From: Casuarius casuarius
Lineage: Eukaryota; Chordata; Aves; Casuariiformes; Casuariidae
Direction: 5' to 3'
Length of the DNA stretch: 64,000 bases
Assembly (NCBI GenBank): GCA_003342895.1
Contig: PTFA01000397.1
Coordinates: forward strand, 513,151 to 577,150
Below the pieces are notes generated by a model. The model had not been told where the DNA came from. It saw only the letters and a list, made by a program, of their open reading frames with translations, and searched no databases. How positions within the stretch are numbered: the stretch's first letter is position 1; the number at the start of each line of letters is the position of its first letter. Below are positions 1 to 13,600 of this stretch, piece after piece. The translations under genes and the position numbers were made by a program.

Positions 1-3000
1 GCTGTTGAAAAAGGAGTTTGTGTTCTAGTCTGCCGTATCGATTAATTTGATCACCTTCAGGATGCGATGCTGCAGATACTAAATCTTTTGTTTATTGCTG
101 TCATAATTAGAGCTCCACAAAAGACAACAACTTCTTTTCTGTAGAAAAATGATCAGACATCTCTGGCCCTACAAGAATCCCTCTTACATTTCTGTTCTGC
201 AAACAGAAATTCACTTGGCAGTGTGTCTGGGGAGAGCAAATTCATGAAAAACAAATTGTTAGAGTCTGGGTGAGAAGACTTCTGAAATATATTCACAGGT
301 GGACATCTTTTATCCAGTTGAATTTGTCCTCTCTGAGAACAAGCTTGCGATTTTTCTTTATCCATTTGAGAACAACAGACTAACTGGATTTTGATTTCAA
401 ATGTAAGCAATCTGTTGTCTAAAACTTGTATATAAAAAAGAAAGGACATGTTATATTGATTCAGCAATAGGGGCTTTCACTGAATGCAAACAAGGGTAAA
501 ATTTATGAATTTACTTGTGAGTAGTTTTCGTTTATTGTCTAACTCATTCTTCTATTTCCTATAGAAAACAGTGGGTATTGATTCAATGGTAGCTAAGATT
601 GATAGAATATTATGGATGTTTTAAAGCCAAACCAAACAAGTGCTTGTTGATGCTGGTGTTTAGTCACCAGCATAACCTCCAAACCAAGATGGAGCTGGTA
701 TCGCAACATAGCGTGCATTCTTGGTCTGCTTGTCCCATTCATTTAGCAAGTCAAGCTTTTTGGTTTGGACAACAAAAGCTGAAAGCTAGTGCATTTTTAC
801 AGATAAAAAGAAAAAAGTATATTGTAGTGTTTGATATCCTGACATCTTTGGCAGTATCTTGTTCTGCCTCTGGTGCATTTAAAGAACCTTTGTGAAAGAA
901 GTGATATATTAACCAAAACCAAACAATGGGGATCAATAAGATTGCTGTAACTTAGACTTGAGCTTTTCCTTTTTGAGCATCTGCTGTAGCTGCTGTCTGA
1001 GCAATACAGATCTAATTGAATGCAGCTGATTATGTTGTTTTATTCTTTTTACCTCTATTGAGACATTTACTGTTTGGTTGAATTTCCTTACCTGATAGGT
1101 GGAATCAGATATGCACATTTTTTCCTGTCCCTTTGTCCCTTTAAGTAATTTTGAAATGGCATTTTTCATTAAAATACATTTACTTTTTCATCCCATGGGT
1201 GAATGAGGTTTATTTTAAAAAAAAAAAAAAAGGCCAAGACCTCCTGAGTCAGTGAAGTGATGACATACAGAAGGGGAAGATAGTCCAGGAACTGATTCAG
1301 AAAACATTTTAAATGTAGGGCAGGTTCTTAGTTACAAGAAATTATGCAAAGTTCCTGCAATGCGGAGAGTTTAACATGTACCTGAGTATTTTGCTGAACT
1401 GTTGACTATCAGCTGTGATGCAGCTTACTCCAGTCATCCCATGGAGCATCTTCTGTTAGCAGACTTTTCTAGAAATAAAGAAATGAAGGTAAGAATTGAC
1501 CCAAAGTTTTGTCTATAAGTCAAATCAAGGAGAAATTGAGTCTTTTTTCTATGTCCAGATTTTTGTATTTAAAACTGTATTTTTAATGTGTCTGTGCTTC
1601 TTGGTAGGTATCCTGTGCCTTCAGAAGGTCATCCAAGCATATCTTATAATTCTGGAACCTCTAACCCTTCTTTTTGTCTTTATTGCTCAAAAGCGATGCT
1701 GACGAACCTAATGACTTCTGTCCTGATAGAGATCCACAGTTCATCGTTGTGTTCTGACCGGGTTGCTAATGTATAATGCTCTTGTTTCAGCAGCCAGCCT
1801 ACCACACCAAGTCTACTTTTGAACCCTTTTTCCCCCTGTGAACTTGCTAACCCAAATGGTGGTGTCTCAAGATATTTTCAGAAGCAACTAGGATTTCTTT
1901 GTGCAGTGATGTGCATCAAATGAACAAAAAAGAGGCCATAATAATGAAACGTTAGGGTTCTTTTTACCATAGTCTCTTTGCCAAATTGAAGTAGTTCTAA
2001 CTTTACTGAGGCAAACCTGAGCCTTGGAAGCTGTGCAGCAGAGAGTATATTCATACAGCTACTTCTTCTGTGACCCCAATCAGACTTTCACCTACTTCAA
2101 AGTTTCTACCTTTGAATTTACTTCATTTGTTTTAAATAATTCCCTAGGTAGCTGGGAAGGAGCTTTTCGGTGGTATATGCATTCTGTTATGTTCTAAGTA
2201 GCAATAGTAGAAGTTAATTCTTGCTGTACACATACGTGGAAAATTCAAGCAGGAATTACCCTTCTGTTCTGTGGAGGTACCCGCTGCTCCTTCCCCTGGA
2301 GAGTTGTACACAATATTTATTATCATCCTGGAGATACCCTGCTACCTGCCAATGCACTTTTTTAGCAATGTGTGTGTAATGCCTCCTGCAGTGAAGGATC
2401 TGGGAATTAAGATTGGGAACTGTCAGACTGAGCACTTCCAGAATGCTCTTTTAAGCATATTTGCAGGATCCTAGCCTGTGCTTGGGGAAAAATACTCTTT
2501 GCTTGATTCTCTTGTGTTCTCATAGCATATAACCATTTTCCCCAAGTCATGTGAGTGTTAAATAAAACAGAATGATGGTAATTATATCTATTTTTTCAAC
2601 AGATATAATCATCCTTACCTAGGTGATAAAGGTGTAGTTTGTTTCATACGTGACAGGCTTCTATACTGGTTTGTATTTGGAAGTTTTACAGTTGCATATC
2701 CAGTGGAAATGTCAGAAGCCAGTGCTTACCAGGCTCCATAAAAGTTACTAGGATTCACCTGTAAGCTGTTTACATATAGATCCCGTTCTTGTCAAAGTTA
2801 TCAGAGTGGAGCCAAAAACTGAAAAAAAAGCAATCTAAAAGCAATTGAACTTGAACAGATATCTCCTGTGAATTGATGTTGGAAAGGTGCGTTGGCAGAG
2901 CTGAACTGCTGTAGCTTGGAAATGTTTCCCTTTGATCAGTGTAGGATATGTGCAATAAGGATATCAATTACAAATTCTCTTAACTTGTGAGGATCTATTG

Positions 3001-6000
3001 TGCATTTAGATTAGATATTGACCATGAATATATTTAACGATTTACACAGACTTGGAAGTAGTTGTGGATTTTGACTACCAAGATTTCTTTGGTGTTTAAC
3101 TCTCTTGTCATTTTGCATTTCATTGCTATATCTGCATTTGACAGCTAAAACTGTTTGGAACACTTTTGTTATGGTCCATTAAAATATCTATATTGTAGCC
3201 CTGTAAATAAGAACTTGCTATTGCTAGTAGCAGGCCGTAGGCTTTGCATTATATTAACAGCATAGGCCTCTAGACCTGTTGGGCTTTATCTGGACTTGTC
3301 TTGGCCAACCTGGAGATTTCTTTTAGGTTGTAATCGCAATTATCTAATGGCTGAGTAACTATTGTCTACTGTTTTAGCCTTTGTTTTTCTTTGTAAAATC
3401 ATGTGATGTAACACCTACTATTTTATGTATTTTGTAACTAATGGAGAGTTATAACATGCATTATAACATTCTGTGTAGAATAAAATGATATCAGACCTTA
3501 GGACCTGGAGGGACAGTGGAAGGATAACACCAGAGAAAGGCATAGATTCTAGAAGGTTTGTGAATATATAATTTTACTTGTATGTAATTTGAACTATGAC
3601 TGTTAGTATCATTATAACTGGATGAGTATTTCTTTGATTAGACTGTTAAGGCTTCAATTAAACTAACAATAAAACCTTGTAATATTCATTCCTTTCTGCT
3701 TATCACAAGATCTTGAATGTGACAAACTGGTGGGGTAATTCAAGCAACCTATTCTTTAGCTTGGGCATGAGAAATTGGTATGCATATTGCATATCGTTAT
3801 ATGCAGATCCTTTTCAAGGATTTCTAGATCATAATCAGCAGTTCAGCTCAAATTTACCAATGAAATTTAATTAGTAGCCTCAAAATTCAAGTGTTGTAGG
3901 AATGCTTTATTATGTCTTAAACAACTAGAAAACCAGGTCTACTTGCTATTTACATTATTTGTATTCTTCTTTATCCTTCACTGATAATGTTCAAAGCCAC
4001 TCTGACAGTGGCTGCTGTTCCATCCAGCAACTCTCTCTCAACATATCAATATGTGAAAAATACACTGGAAAATCCAAATGACATAACAGCAGCTGGGAAT
4101 TCCATACTGTCTTTAACATATGTCAATAGAAAATAAAATGTTTGTCTTTCAGGTATTTTATACATCATGTCTAAGGCTCCTGATTCTTTTCTCTTACCAA
4201 ACATTTCAGCATAGTATTGTAAAACCATTTGGCCAAAATCAATTTTATCAACACATTAACACAGGAAGCCTTGGTAACTATTGTGGGAAGCAAGCAAACT
4301 CCAAATTCCTCTGAAATCTGGCATAGAAGAACAAGATACATGAGTGGCATATGAAAAAAAGCCCCAGTAATTAATTCATCAGGAGTTCGGGGAAAAACAG
4401 GGCAGTAATTTAAAGGCTTGGGAGAGTCCCCAATGACTTAGTATGAAAATTCAATCTGTTAAGTTCATCAGTGAAAGACTGACTTGATCAGAATCTGGAA
4501 AGTCTGGGGAACAGAGTAGTTGATTATAGAGACATATTTAGTCCAGCAAGCAAAAGTACAAGTAGATCCAATGGCCAAGAATTAGAGCTAAGAAAGAAAT
4601 CAAGTGTAAAATCAAAGTAACTAAACACTGGCAAACCATACAAAGAATGCAGAACATTTTTTAATTGAATTAGGCGTTTTTAAGTAAGATGCTCTGCTTC
4701 AAAGAGCAAACAAATGGAGGAAGCTAAGAGTTAGGAGGAAGGACAAAACAATTGTAGTAGAGCCCACAGTGTACATGTCGTAACATGCAATGGAAGGGTG
4801 CTGAAGGGGAGTTACGGTTTTCCAAAGCCTTGTTTGCTCAAACTGTGCAGATTGTTCTCATGATATTATTCTTGTAGGGTTCTCATGGCTGTGTACCTGC
4901 TGCATTAGAGAGGCTATCCAGGCAGGGATGTGTGTCTGAGATGCCTGTCACTGCCCTTCCCAGCCATCAACAAGGGAGACTTTTCTGGTTTCTGCTCCCT
5001 CTCCCTTCCCCTTATTTTTTTCCCCCAAGGTAACTTTCACTGGTAGAGTCAATGCACACTGTAAACTAAAGACCCCACTAAGAAATCTTTGTGTATGTGA
5101 ACTCAACATCCTTTTTGTGTCACATGCAATCAAGATTTTTCCGTGCATGTAAAAATTGCATTATGTGACATGATAGTCACATAAGTTTTCTCTGGTGAGT
5201 AGCACATAAGCTTAATTTCAGGTTATAGATGATCAACAGTGGTTAGGCTTTCATAATATGTAAACAGCTTGTACACTTTGTCTTAAAGCCGTGCAAAGGC
5301 TGGTGGTAAAACATTTTGTCCAATTCGGTATTCAAGTTTGCAAACTTTATTTTTCATGCAGTACTAAATCAGTCCAGAGAAGGAATGTTTCTTTTCCTAG
5401 AAAATAAAAAAGAGCCTGTACTTCTGTTATACACTTTGGCAATCTTCCACAACAGCTCATTCTTCAATTCGAACCTATAAAAATCGGCTCAGGCAATGAA
5501 CGCCACTTCTGGTAGCTAAGAGCTGCAATAACATTCTCCTTCAAGACGGTTGTTTCAATCAAAACACTAACTTTCTTAAAGTCAATCATGTCTTCAATCA
5601 TGTTTGCATGAGGCAGACTGTGATTGCTCTAAATCTCCAATGCTTTCCCTCTAAATAATGAAAATGGTAAGATTAATTTTGTACGTTTTTCTTCTCTCCT
5701 TGATTTTTTTCCTTTCTTTATAAATGTAACTGAGTGTTAAAAAGAATATTTTATCTCTCACACAATATTGTCCTCTATAAATCTGCAAGTGCTTTCTAAA
5801 GATATAAGTTTTATTACCCTTTTTGTTTTCCTAAAGAAATAAAATTACAGCAGAGGAAAAGCATAGAGGGAATAGCATAGAGGGAGGAGTCATGTCAGAA
5901 GAATTCGGATTTTCCATCTTAATAGTTACATCATTGAGTGGGAGAAAGCAAATGATCTAACATGCTTAATTTAATCTAAATACTAATCTGAAAAAAACTA

Positions 6001-7984
6001 ATTTTACTTGAAAATTTCAAACAATTTTAAACAATCTCAAACAAATATATAAACACAATTTAGCAAATGAATCATTCTGATGCAACAGACTGGAAGTTCA
6101 GATGACTAGAAGGAAATTTTATACCCCTGACAGGTTGAATTTGCTCTAAGTTGCTGTTGCACAAGTCACAGGAAGGTAGTTGAGCATCCAGAAGGAGAAA
6201 AATTCAGGACACTAATGGCAGTAAATTAATTGATTCTAACAGCTAATATTTTAACAACTTGTTTATGAATAAATAAAGTCACCAGTCCAAAATAATCATC
6301 ACCTTTAAAAACAGAGGCTGCAGGTGGCATGGTAAGATCTGATGCGTGAAATGTTTTCCACAAAGCAAAGAAGCAAAGATATGATAAGAAATGGAAAAGC
6401 TTTATCAAACTGGTTGAACTATTGCTTGATGATAAACCAAGTCAGATAGATATGGATGTATTTAAGTAATTAAAATGGTGAAAAAAAAATTGCCTGAAGA
6501 TCTGTGTGGAATATATCTGTATGCTACACTAAGGTGAATACTCCTTGCAAGCAAGCTCTGTCTCAGATTAATTTAGGGAAATATTTGTCTATACATGCTG
6601 AACAAATTCTGTTGGAGGTGTTTGTTTATTAAGACACAGGGTCCAATATATTATTGTCTAATGTATTCAGCTGTTTCTGGAGCTGGAGAGGAGCTCTTCA
6701 GAAGGTGTTTGGGTAAGAACACAGGAATAAATTGTGATAATTTTTTCTAGTAGATACTAAGATATGGGTAAGGAAGCAATTTCTCTATAGAGGTCCAGAG
6801 CTAACTTCATGTGATGCAAAGATAATTTAATGGATTTTGATATGAGTGATTTATAGTTCCCTTTACTTACTTAGTTTATCAGTAAAGCTTTGTATTCAAA
6901 CTGTACCTTTTAAGCATATTCTTACCGCTACAATTTTGTATGAGGACTCTGACAGAATGAATATATTGCATCTACATAAAGACATAGGAAGCCTAATGTT
7001 TGGTGTTAGCTACCAGTGACAGTGAGGGGACATTATGTGATATAACTGGAATATTTATGGAGATTTATTGGAAATTATCGTTAAGAGTGTAACAGGACAA
7101 AAAAGTCACAGTTGAGTGAGATCTTGAAAGGTACTTTGAGATTTGGCATCTCTCAGAAGCTTCTGCATGAAAATCTTTACAGTGTCTGTAATATAATGTC
7201 TAGAACAACCATGTCTGATCTATAGGTGGCCTGCAGAAATTGCTGTGCATACAATGTATCAACGTGGTCAGCTGTTAATCTGTCTTCATGAAGCCCAATA
7301 CATCCTAACAGATCTGAAAGATATATGTTCTTTTCATGACTGAAGTTGGAGTATGTTCTGATTCTCTTCTCAGGCTGATTCCAAGAAGCCTCCTTTTTTT
7401 TCATAACTTTTGGTGGTATCTGAGATCCATTGTTGCTGGTGGTAAAGAACTGCATAACTGACTAACATGCTGCTGACAGCACAACTGGCTGATTGCCCTT
7501 TACATGTGACAAACAAGGAGGTGTTTGGCGTGTTAATACTTCTTTCGTATAATTGGTGGATTAACGAGTAAGGCATTAGTGCCAAGTTCTATCATTAGCC
7601 TCTCTTTTTTTTCAGCCAGCTATTGGTCAGTGCAGATCATATTAGCTCTATATTTTTGTTCTTTCTCTTTTTTCCCCCAGTTTTCTTATTTTGCTGCTTG
7701 AAACAAGGTATGCTTTCAAGTCGAGTCAACAAGAATTCATGCGAAGCTAAAATCTCTTACAGCAAGTTTACAAGGTGGGGTCTGATGCTGCTTTTGTTTC
7801 CTTTTCGTTTTATTTACAATTTACAATATCTATGTCTATGGAGGAGGAAGGATTGAGCTGTGATATTAAGTTAGATTGAAAAATTTGGTTCAGTTCCTTT
7901 CTATCATGAATTCCTTATGAAACAAACATCAGGAAATGGGATAATAATCTTTTCTTTATTTCCTCTTTTGCCTTTCCTTTTTAG
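1..7984. other. AT-rich non-coding sequence, no gene seen
   Basis: All open frames here are short, lack recognisable domains and look like chance. A 15-base A run lies at 1217-1231. I saw no CR1 or LTR signature and no tRNA. Very old, unrecognised repeats cannot be excluded. This is ordinary intergenic or intronic vertebrate sequence. Confidence 0.6.
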
Positions 7985-8117
7985 GACTGCAAAACCTACA
8001 GGACAAGAAGTCTGTTGCTTACTGTGTGAACACCCCACAGCACAATGTACTCTGGCCTGCGTTAACAATTTCTGTGTTACTATAACACAAGAAATGTCAG
8101 ATATGTCAAGTGTGTGA
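7985..8117 (+). other. Weak candidate terminal exon, cysteine-rich
   Basis: A pyrimidine-rich tract ends in AG at 7983-7984. It is followed by an open frame to a TGA at 8115-8117 that would encode about 44 residues with five cysteines, including a CCLLC cluster. AATAAA polyadenylation hexamers follow at 8279 and 8456. I do not recognise the peptide. Splice acceptors and AATAAA are common by chance in AT-rich DNA, so this is only a candidate; expression data would decide it. Confidence 0.12.
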
Positions 8118-10394
8118 GCCAATGTATTGTGAAATGCCACCTTTTAAATACTTTGCCTTACTTCATATTCATGCACAAGTAAGATACTTTCATCCTAATG
8201 AAATGCAACGAATTCTTATACGTTTAACTTCTATCTTCCTTCTCCCTTTTACTATGCCTGTCTTTCTAAGAATAGGCCAATAAATGACAAAAAAAATCTT
8301 TGTAGTTGTGTAAGAAGATTTTTGTCTCACAAGCAGTTTAATACAATCATTTCCTGTGTATGAAATATATGGTGAATTAGTTGCATTCATATTTTAGAAA
8401 ACAAAGTGGGAAATATATTGAGGAAATATTTATTGCCTTCCGTCACTCATCTCAGAATAAAAGATTAAAATGACATGAAATTAATATACTTTATTAAGTA
8501 TATTAATGTGTACCATTGTTTCCTTTTTAAGAGGGAAAAAATATTGTACCTAATCTCTACTGTCTGAAAACAGGTTAAATCATAATAAATCAAAATATTT
8601 CTGAGTATAGAAGGAAAGAGAAAAATCAAGTGATGTGTATTGCCATTTCAGCATTGGAAGGGGAAGGCATAGAATGTGGTGGGAAAGCTGACTGTTCTGG
8701 TCTCACACCTGAAAGAAATGGGTCAAAGTCTGATATCTTATAAATGTAGAAAAAACTGCTCAGTAACTACCTGGATACTTTATTGAAACACTATTCTTAT
8801 TAATTATCTAAGCTTCAAGTGTAGAACAATGTTGAAAGAAGTGAGAGCAGACTATTGCTCCACTTATCACACTAAGGTCACACATTGTGTGCTCTTTATT
8901 AAATGTCAGACATTGCTGCTGCTAATTGCCTTCCCCGTGCAAACAGAACTCCTCCAGACTATGTGAATGCTGCACATGACTATACTTTGTAATAGACAAA
9001 GACCAGAAATATGGAAGAGAGAAACAAACTACGTTACTGATTCAAATAGATATTTATTCCTAGATTTCAAAAATGTGAGTTTAAGTTCCTATTAGAAATG
9101 GACCAATGAGGGGAACAGGGGAACAAAAGACTTCTGCTCTCCTCTTCTAATGGAGTGGTACTGAAAGTCACCTTATGTCTTCTTTGCAGATGAAATAACT
9201 GCACTCAAATTTATAGAAGTACAATTTTACATGAAAAAGGAAGGAGAAAAGAATGCATACATGAAGTTGCTTTCTTTTTCAGGCAACAAGGATTTATGTA
9301 GTGCAAAATCATCGAAATCACCTTAACCCAAAAAGGGCTGAAGATCATGCTCTTTGTTAATGTGGTACTCCAGAGAACTTTACATATCAATATTCTTCCA
9401 CATAAAGCTTTCATCTTCTAAGTGTATATTTTACCCCAGTCTAAGAAAAATTCCAGGTTTTAGCTGAGTAAAAAAATTCTATTAATTACACACACCAATC
9501 AGATCTATTTACACTTTTGTTTTTATGATAATTTGGAATTTTGACTTTCAGCAAATACATTTCTGCAGGTGTCACAGAAATGCCCAAAAAAGTTGAATCA
9601 AGCTTCTTGACAATACAACCAAAAGTCACATTAGAGTAGGCTAAATATATGTGGATGGATTTTTTTCAGATTTGAAGGGAACATATATTGTTCCTTCTTG
9701 CTTTTATCAAGCAGTTGAAGGAATATTTTCGTATTCTGTAAAAATCTAATAGACTGCCTCATAAAAAAGAAGTCTTAAAATCCTTTCAAAAATTAGGAAA
9801 TTTAAGAAATTTTAAGAAATTTCTTAAGTAATTCGTAAGTCTGCACAGGAAATCAGGACAAAGATGGAGCTGAAGTTCAATTTGAACAAAGGATATCCTG
9901 ATTTCCCAAGCATTACTTAGTATTGTATGTAGGAAAAAAATATGAATAAAAGTAAGGCTACTTGTACATTGTTGATGTTTTGTTCCTTTTCAGAATCAAT
10001 TCTTTTAAAAATAAAATTGTGAAACTCATGAATAATTAGCTGGTGAACTAATGCACCTGTACTGCCTTTGAATATAATACATACATTATTATTTCAGGAC
10101 TCTCATTCAATCGTAATTCTCTCACTTGGTAATAATTCTTTCTTTAAAGATGCAGTTTCATGTAGAACTATATTTAAAAGGTTGACCACAGAGCCACAGA
10201 GTGTTTAAGAATATACTTTGGATTTAAGCAAGAATAATAAGGTGAACCTGTGCCAATAATTATCATAGAAAAAAATGCTAATATTTTACTTAAAAGTTAA
10301 GTGTAACTAGTAAGATTATGCGAAACAACATGTAAGCAGTTCTTGCACATAGCATAAGCAGATTATGATGAAATATTTGCACAGTTTGGGACAG
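8118..10394. other. AT-rich non-coding sequence, nothing identified
   Basis: No gene, RNA or recognisable mobile element was seen. Open frames are short and without motifs. Confidence 0.55.
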
Positions 10395-10760
10395 TGACCT
10401 TTGAGAAGGATGTGGACCAATCAAGTCCAGCAGAAAGCAATAAGAACAGTGTTTTTAACAGAAAATCTGGCGAAAATGAATTAACTGGGGTTCCTTAGTC
10501 TGGAGAAGTATGAGGAGGTAATACACCAACAGTATCCAAATACACGCAAGACTACTGGAAAGAATGGAATAACCTCTATATCTGTGGTGGATGGAAAAAG
10601 TGATGAATTTAAATGTTAAAATTAGAAAGACTCAGCTTAGACATTAGAAAAGACTTCATGATGAGAAAGAATGATGAGAAGGTTGGTAAAGCACCCATAA
10701 AACCACGTCCTTTATACACAGGGACAAATCAAGAAGTATTTGGAAAGAAATAAAATGCAT
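10395..10760 (+). mobile_element. Old CR1 LINE fragment (3' half, plus strand)
   Basis: The sequence follows the layout of the 3' end of CR1-type LINEs as found in amniotes. A purine-rich 'gagaaggatgtggac' start is followed by 'tagtctggagaagtatgagg' near 10498, which corresponds to the LFSLEKR-type end of the reverse transcriptase. After that comes the 'agactcagcttagacattag' segment near 10628. The reading frame is destroyed by many indels, so the copy is old. It runs in the same direction as the ancient CR1 at 23430-24405. Boundaries are approximate. Confidence 0.65.
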
Positions 10761-12324
10761 ATGAGATGCATCTTTGGTGGAGTCCTTCCAGAAAGAAAGA
10801 AGGCAAAGTCATTTGTCTTCTGCTATTTGTCATATTTTCTATCACATTTGCTAATTATCAAAGAAACTTGCGGATGGATAGTCGGAGTTTACTCTCTCCC
10901 AGCTCACCACTTTTACTTTATCTTCCAGTGAAGTAACCATCATTGAGGCATGATGCCAATCATTTCCATGGTAACCATTAAGACATTGGAATTTCACTAC
11001 AGGAAACAGAGAATTTACATGAAAACAAAAGCCTTTGTCAAATATGAATATTTATAGCTCTGGGCAACTCTCACAAAGTGTAATGGATGGCTTTTTCAGA
11101 AGCTGTCAGCTATATTGTAGCTGTATTTCTACTGAGCTGAGCAGAACTCCAGCGGATTTTTGTGGAAGCTGATGAGGCAGCCTGGAACATTTTGATAACC
11201 TCACATTAGCGTCTTTGAGATCTGAATTGCTTATTGAGTAAAAACATCTGTGAAGCGTATGGTATCTGTTTCTCGCTTGCCTGACTGCAATCTTCTCAAC
11301 ATGGTTAGGTCTCAAAAATATGTAGCCAAAAAGTCTAATAAATAAGTAGCTCTTGTGCTTAGCATACATGAAAACACTATTAATTTACAGTTGATCTAAG
11401 AACTCTGGTTTTAGGTGGTTTCACTTTTGCAAAAATTGAGAAGGAAACTTTTTTTTTTTTTAATTACAGACATTGATCTCTGCCTTACTGTGAATTATTT
11501 TGGTAAATTTGAATTTGACTTCAATTTGTCAGGTGTGTGAGTATATACAGTAGTAATGTAACTATTTTCTGGCTAAAATTTATTGACATACTAGAGAAAA
11601 TGGTGTTTACAGAAGAAAGCTGCTAGCAGAAAAGAAAAAAACTCACAAGATGTTCCTGTGATTGTTTGTATTGGATTTTACAGAGCTAGCACCTTAATAT
11701 ATGTCTATTGACTTGTTCTCTTTAACTACACTTAAAGTTAATTGACTTTGCTTCATATACTTTGCTCTTTTCTTTGGAGATGATAAAGTACCCCATTGGC
11801 TATATGTTAGGTGGACGATAATAAATTGCTAATGTTTTTTGCTAGTCAGGATATCATTGCTGTACCATGTTACTAAAATTCAGTTCTTACTATCACCCAC
11901 TCTTTAACATTGCTATAGATTATTCATCCAAAAGGTACGTATTAAAAATGTTATAGAACTCACTACCTAGCTTAAAGATGTGTTATCAACACTGAAGTCC
12001 CAAATAAACAGAACTAGGTAAGCTACCTCACTTTCAGATTTGAACTTGAGGGAGGAAGTCTTGCCTATCTTGTACATGCCAACATGTTCCTTCACAGCTT
12101 TCTGTTACTCCAGTCAAGCATATAATAAACAGTGTTCTGGCTAGCTGAAACCTATTTCTTCAGGTGACGATTTTGACAAGTTATTTTCCCACTGAAGCTT
12201 ATAAAGGACTTCTGTAGTTTGAGGCAATAGAAAAAGTAATCTTGCATTCTTTTGCTGCAGGTATGTGCTGTTTTGGGTATTCTGGTTCTTGTAACTTAAG
12301 CCCAGGGTCAAGTCCAGGGTATCG
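10761..12324. other. Non-coding sequence, nothing identified
   Basis: AT-rich sequence with a short T run near 11450. There is no supported gene and no clear repeat signature. Confidence 0.55.
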
Positions 12325-12582
12325 TATCTTATCTTATCTTATCTTATCTTATGTTATGTTATCTTATCTTATCTTATCTTTTCTTTTCTTTTCTCTTCTT
12401 TTCTTTTCTTTTCTTTTCTTTTCTTTTCTTTTCTTTTCCTTTCTTTTCCTTTCTTTTCTTTTCTTTTCTTTTCTTTTCTTTTCTTTTCTTTTCTTTTCTT
12501 TTCTTTTCCCTCTCCTCTCCGTTCCTCTCCGCTCCTCTTTCCTCTTCTTCTTTCTTCTTCTTTCTTCTTTCTCTTTTCCATG
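12325..12582 (+). repeat. Compound (TCTTA)n-(TTTTC)n microsatellite
   Basis: About 55 bases of TCTTA-type pentamers (with two TGTTA variants) pass into about 130 bases of nearly pure TTTTC pentamers to about 12507. A degenerate C/T-rich tail follows to about 12582. The strand is almost purely pyrimidine. The long open frames that cross it on both strands (rich in F/S/L on plus, K/R/E on minus) are artefacts of the repeat and are not genes. Confidence 0.97.
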
Positions 12583-13006
12583 GAACAGACAGAATTTTTC
12601 TTCTACCCTTTTCCTTACTGTTGCTTCATACTGCAGGGGCATGTCTGAGTAATTTCAAAATAAGCTGTCCGTAAAAAGTTGCCTTTCCTACAAGGGATCA
12701 TACTTTCATATTCACTAACTAAAAAAGATGTAAGGGTTAGAGAGAATAAAAAAGTGCATATGGCTCCCAGTGCCACACTGAGTTAAAAAAAGAATCATGC
12801 GATCTTGCATGGATAAGTGGGAAATAATCAGTAGAAATAGAAAGATGATTTTTAACTACATATTCATTATCTCAGAAAGTAAATTGGAATAGTGCATGCA
12901 GTTCTGTTGGCTACATTGCTATATCATTGTTGACATCTCAGAGAAGCTGCTTAAATGAAGAGCAAATAGCCTAAGAGCTGGGGAAATGGTTTTATACTTT
13001 GAGATA
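12583..13006. other. Non-coding spacer
   Basis: Unremarkable AT-rich sequence between the microsatellite and the first LTR fragment. Confidence 0.5.
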
Positions 13007-13600
13007 AGTCACAGGGAAAAGCAGCTTAGCTCAGGTAGTTTAAATCAAATCAGGATCAAAGGAGTTTATTGAGTTTATTAACAGCACTAATTAACTGCCA
13101 ATAAGTGAACTCTCAGGATCAGTATCAACAATACAGCAGGTAAACCAGAATACTAGATACTTACAAAATTTTAATACACACCTACAAATTTCTGAACATT
13201 GCTTTATAAACTAATCCCCAGAATCTCTCTCTCTCCATCTCTCACACACGTATATGCACATGGGGCTTCATGCCCCCACTCTCCCAGAGGCTGTGCGGGT
13301 TGCCAGCACCAGTCCCCCTCCTCGCATGCCCTGTGTGGGAGATGTGGGCGCTCTAGTATTATGTGCTCCTCTGCCGCTCCCCACACCCTGCTGACCCACA
13401 AGCTGGTGACAAAGCCCCCAGGAGGTCACAGCCGCACACTCGAGGTGGGGTCCCCATGCGTTGCCCCATGCTGTCACTCCATAGCTGGATGCTGGCTGCT
13501 CATGGTGTCCAGGGGGGAGGATGCTCTGCCTGGCCTGGGCAGAGATTACAATGCCAGCAGGGTGACCGGTGGTGGCAAGTTTGACTGCTGCTTTGTTACC
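13007..13600 (-). mobile_element. LTR fragment, copy 1 of a five-copy family
   Basis: The left 200 bases align by eye with 29369-29605 and 40622-40860, sharing 'tttaaatcaaatcagg' and 'ctaatcccca'. The GC-rich remainder aligns with 17962-18240, 22255-22440 and 40880-40960, sharing 'aggatgctctgcctg'. On the minus strand, two AATAAA signals lie about 50-70 bases before the left end and a TATA-like TTTATAAA lies near 13203-13210. That is the order expected of an LTR (U3, TATA, poly-A signal, short U5). The expected TG at the end is mutated, and similarity stops near 13600, so the copy is truncated. The family name is not determined. Confidence 0.7.

Noticed and set aside
12242..12674. Long overlapping open frames on both strands (up to 136 codons)
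   Set aside because: They are translations of the TTTTC/TCTTA microsatellite (repeating FSFLFF on plus, KEKKRK on minus).
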